From contig KL647288.1 of assembly GCA_000727475.1 (NCBI GenBank), forward strand, positions 7,219,414 to 7,283,413: a stretch of DNA of 64,000 bases, written 5' to 3'. Position 1 is the stretch's first letter. Every line of letters begins with the position of its first letter. Source of the DNA: Sarcocystis neurona. Its lineage: Eukaryota; Apicomplexa; Conoidasida; Eucoccidiorida; Sarcocystidae. Positions 61,406-64,000 of the stretch are shown one piece after another. The translations under genes and the position numbers were made by a program. Below the pieces are notes generated by a model, which worked only from the letters and a program-made list of their open reading frames with translations, was not told the origin of the DNA and did not search any database.

Positions 61406-63941
61406 TGAGTAGTACTGCTTGTGTTGCATGTGCTTCCGTGCGCCGACTCAGCTGTTTCGGTAACATCGAGGCGGCCTTATTTCCCGTGTACAGGCGAGCA
61501 GATAATTACCTGGTCGCAACCACTAAATAATAAACGCGGATTTTGGCCGTGAAAGGGACGAAACTGTTCGAGGTTCGAACTCCGGTGAGTCTGTACAGCT
61601 TTCTTCATACGGCCCGCGATACCTGTACAGATGGCGCCATTGTTTGGTGCTGGGCTACGAGACTGGTGTGGGGTTCACTTCTGGTTTGTGAGCTCGGCGC
61701 ATTTTCCAGAGTAAATTCCGAATTCTTTGCGCCCAAGAGACGGCTCACATATGGCGATCCTTAGGTTATGATTTTCCAGTTATAAGGGGAGGCGGGTTGT
61801 TTACACCGTTCACGCATGCCGTCTACACCGGTGCGCCGTTCAGTCGGTCGTGAGTTTGGGGATTCCGTGCGTGTTTGTCCGTCTAAGTCATGCAGGCATT
61901 TTCGCGGGACACTTTTTTAGGTACCTCTGTGTCAGTTCTCCGATGTCTTTTCGTAGAGAAAATCCCCCATCGTATGTACGTATATCCGGCCCCGACGTAT
62001 CTGGAGTAAACATGAAGGCATACGTCCTTGTTGAAGAGGGAAGAGAGCAGAGAGTAGATTGTGACGAACATTATGAAGATTGCCATTGACGCCTGTATTG
62101 CCTACGTTCGTGCAGAGGCTGTAACCCATCGACACCCGTTCTACCTGTTCACTGGCGTACAAACATACATACATGGAAGTCTGGTTTGTGCCGACTTGTG
62201 TACGCTTAAGTACTTCGTATGCGTGTAGATGTCTACCGTTCTTGCATAGGTAACCAGGTGGGCCACGTTATACGTAAGGCTTGTGAAGAGTGGAGGGGGA
62301 CATTTGTTCGGGTATTTCTGAATAGACGTACGTTGTGCACGCCGTCGTTGTGTGACGTTGTGTTCTAGGCATATAAACAAAGGCGTTTTCGCGTGTATGC
62401 GAGCAGGCATGCGTGTGCTCGTATTTATTTGCGTCGAGTCCTACGTCAGCCTAAGAAAGCCTTGTGCGTGTCGTAAGTAGATATAAAAGTGTGTTCGTGG
62501 GTCCTCCTCCATGCGCGTCTGGGTGTGAACGTGTACGTGTACCCTACGTGTATAGGCATACACGGGTGTGAATATGTGTATGTCTGCATTTTTGGGTGCC
62601 TCTGCGCGTACTGTGTACTCACTAACGATCAATGCTCTCGTGTGTGTGAATTACCGCTCACGCTCGCAGCTGGCACGTCTCTGTTTCGGCCGTGTTTCTC
62701 ACAGACTTCGTAATCATGAGAGGAGATGAAGAACTTGCGTACTCTTTGTGTATATACCTGTCTACGCGTGCACGCGTGCGAAGGCCACCGGAACTCTCGC
62801 GCAGTTCTTGAACGTGTCCTCTAGTTCGGCATGGTGATCGTGCTTGTGAAGTGGACGGCTGTCTTCATCTGTTGTATTCTGCGTAAGACTTGCAAAGTTT
62901 GCGCCTCCGTATCGTGAACCACGTACAGTTCAAAGGTGTCTTTGTGCAAGTCGTGCTTTTCTCGAGCACCGTTGACACTTCTTGCGCCGCTACACGCGAC
63001 TTTTTCTGTGGGTGTGTGCTCTCTCCTGTAGCGACGTTGAACTCTCCAGCTGGCATCAGCAGTACACATAGGCGTGTATAACTCCGTCTGCTCCTCTCTT
63101 AAGACGCGTGCCTTCTGTTTGTGTCCGCGTTTTCCCTTTGTGAGTTGTTGGTCGCATCAGTCTGACACCGTTGAACTGTACGTACGTCGGCACACAGACG
63201 TGTGTCTCTACATCCGACACCACATGTGTCTGCGGACGTATGTACACAGAATCGGCTGCTCCGGTGTGTTCGGGATGATCCTTACGCCGCCTGCGTTTGT
63301 ACATTTTCGTGTGTGTGCGCGTCGACCTGTCGGTGATTTGAAACTCTTTTGGCGGTAACGGCGTACGTACGTACTTTCCTTCCGTGTGTCACATATCTTC
63401 ATGTGTTGCGGTATGTCTGCACCGCCGTACATATATACATACACACACGTATGTCCGTGCGTGCGTACGTACAAGTGGATCCTCCGGGTGGTCGTGTCAT
63501 CGCGCGCCTCTCATGTATGTGTAGTATGTTTGTTCCGTTTGATTTCTGGTTTCACACGTGGACTCATGTATCCATCTGTCCACCTCTGTGATTCTCTGCC
63601 TCTGCGTCTCTTAATCATATCAAGAGGTCCATATACATTGCTCCTATATCAGACGCATAGCACAGAGACACTGCACACACGTGTATATTTTCTGTCTGGG
63701 TGCTGCGTTTGCATTTTCGTGTGCACTTTTCAACTCTATCCGCGCCGGCGCGTCATTGTCGTTGCACCTCGTGTGTCTGGTGATGGCGTCCGTATGCATC
63801 TGTATGGTGTCAGCCTTGATGCGTCTGTGGGTTCCTTCTTCGTGCGCATCTATCCAGATATGCGTATATCTCCTTTGCTTGTATGTGTGTGTGCATGTGT
63901 GTGTGTATGTGTGTGCCTGCATGCCTTGCGTTCTGTTGTAG
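61406..63941. other. Upstream region of RPL38, with TG-rich probable 5' UTR intron
   Basis: Unique to about 62,150, then increasingly rich in TGTGTG and CGTACGTA words on the plus strand (62,160-63,940). It ends in TTCTGTTGTAG, a 3' splice site nine bases before the RPL38 start codon. The promoter and non-coding first exon must lie in this stretch; I could not place the donor. Confidence 0.5.
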
Positions 63942-63950
63942 GTGAAGAAG

Positions 63951-64000
63951 ATGGCGAAGCAGATTTCGGTTCGTGAGTTTCTCACGACCGCCCGACGGAA
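63951..64000 (+). CDS. RPL38: 60S ribosomal protein L38 (eL38), 5' end only
   Basis: A structural protein of the large ribosomal subunit. The window holds only the first 16 codons, MAKQISVREFLTTARR, followed by AA of the next codon. This matches the highly conserved eL38 N-terminus (family pattern M-x-[KR]-x-I-x-x-[IV]-[KR]-[DE]-F-L-x-T-A-R-R-K, here one residue shorter before V-R-E-F-L). The ATG is preceded by GTGAAGAAG and, nine bases up, by a TGTTGTAG acceptor, so the 5' UTR is interrupted by an intron. The gene continues off the right edge. It runs on the plus strand, opposite to genes A-D. Confidence 0.87.
   Translation, partial: MAKQISVREFLTTARR

Noticed and set aside
60393..61466. 357-codon Ala/Pro ORF and its Leu mirror across the N gap
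   Set aside because: Built from CTG repeats and undetermined bases. There is no independent coding evidence.
1..64000. tRNA, rRNA or telomere-like repeats
   Set aside because: I looked for tRNA-like clover-leaf boxes, conserved rRNA segments and AAACCCT runs and saw none. A covariance-model scan would be needed to exclude small RNA genes.

Overview
The window looks like nuclear DNA from a coccidian apicomplexan, most likely an Eimeria-type parasite. This is inferred from three things: long CAG/CTG trinucleotide arrays both inside and outside exons; genes broken into many short exons; and alternation of repeat-rich and repeat-poor blocks, which is the established P/R segment pattern of Eimeria tenella chromosome 1. 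The species cannot be fixed from sequence alone. No telomere-like AAACCCT arrays were seen. A 515-base run of N shows this is a draft assembly.

Layout. Bases 1-5,000 are mostly unique DNA with weak exon evidence: a plus-strand 3' gene end at 512-1283, and minus-strand exons at 4916-2763 including an ORF with a hydrophobic tail. Bases 5,000-47,000 are repeat-rich and dominated by three minus-strand genes. Gene A (about 19,223 to 6,665) encodes a START lipid-transfer domain. Gene B (39,666 or further upstream, to 20,322) is a chain of 11 phase-compatible exons totalling 480 codons spread over 19.3 kb; its product is not recognised. Gene C (45,377 to 40,867) encodes an 857-residue Ala/Gln-rich protein with one membrane segment near its C-terminus. 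Nearly all the microsatellites, minisatellites and CAG/CTG arrays lie in introns of these genes or between them. Bases 47,000-59,600 are repeat-poor and hold gene D (55,325 to 51,462), a helical, Cys-rich protein of about 345-360 residues with short introns. Bases 59,600-61,400 are CTG-rich and contain the assembly gap. At the right edge, on the plus strand, the first 50 coding bases of ribosomal protein L38 (eL38) begin at 63,951, just after a 3' splice site.

Method. Exons were placed by reading conserved or protein-like peptides, then asking for AG acceptors, GT donors and matching codon phase from exon to exon. Genes A and RPL38 rest on family recognition. B, C and D rest on phase chains and protein-like composition, so individual boundaries may shift. 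Very long ORFs made only of repeats (poly-Leu, poly-Ala, poly-Val) were not accepted as genes.

The genes show no obvious shared pathway. What ties the region together is architecture: in the repeat-rich block coding DNA is a few percent, sense-strand CTG or pyrimidine-rich repeats often lead straight into 3' splice sites, and the same class of gene in the neighbouring repeat-poor block has introns ten times shorter.
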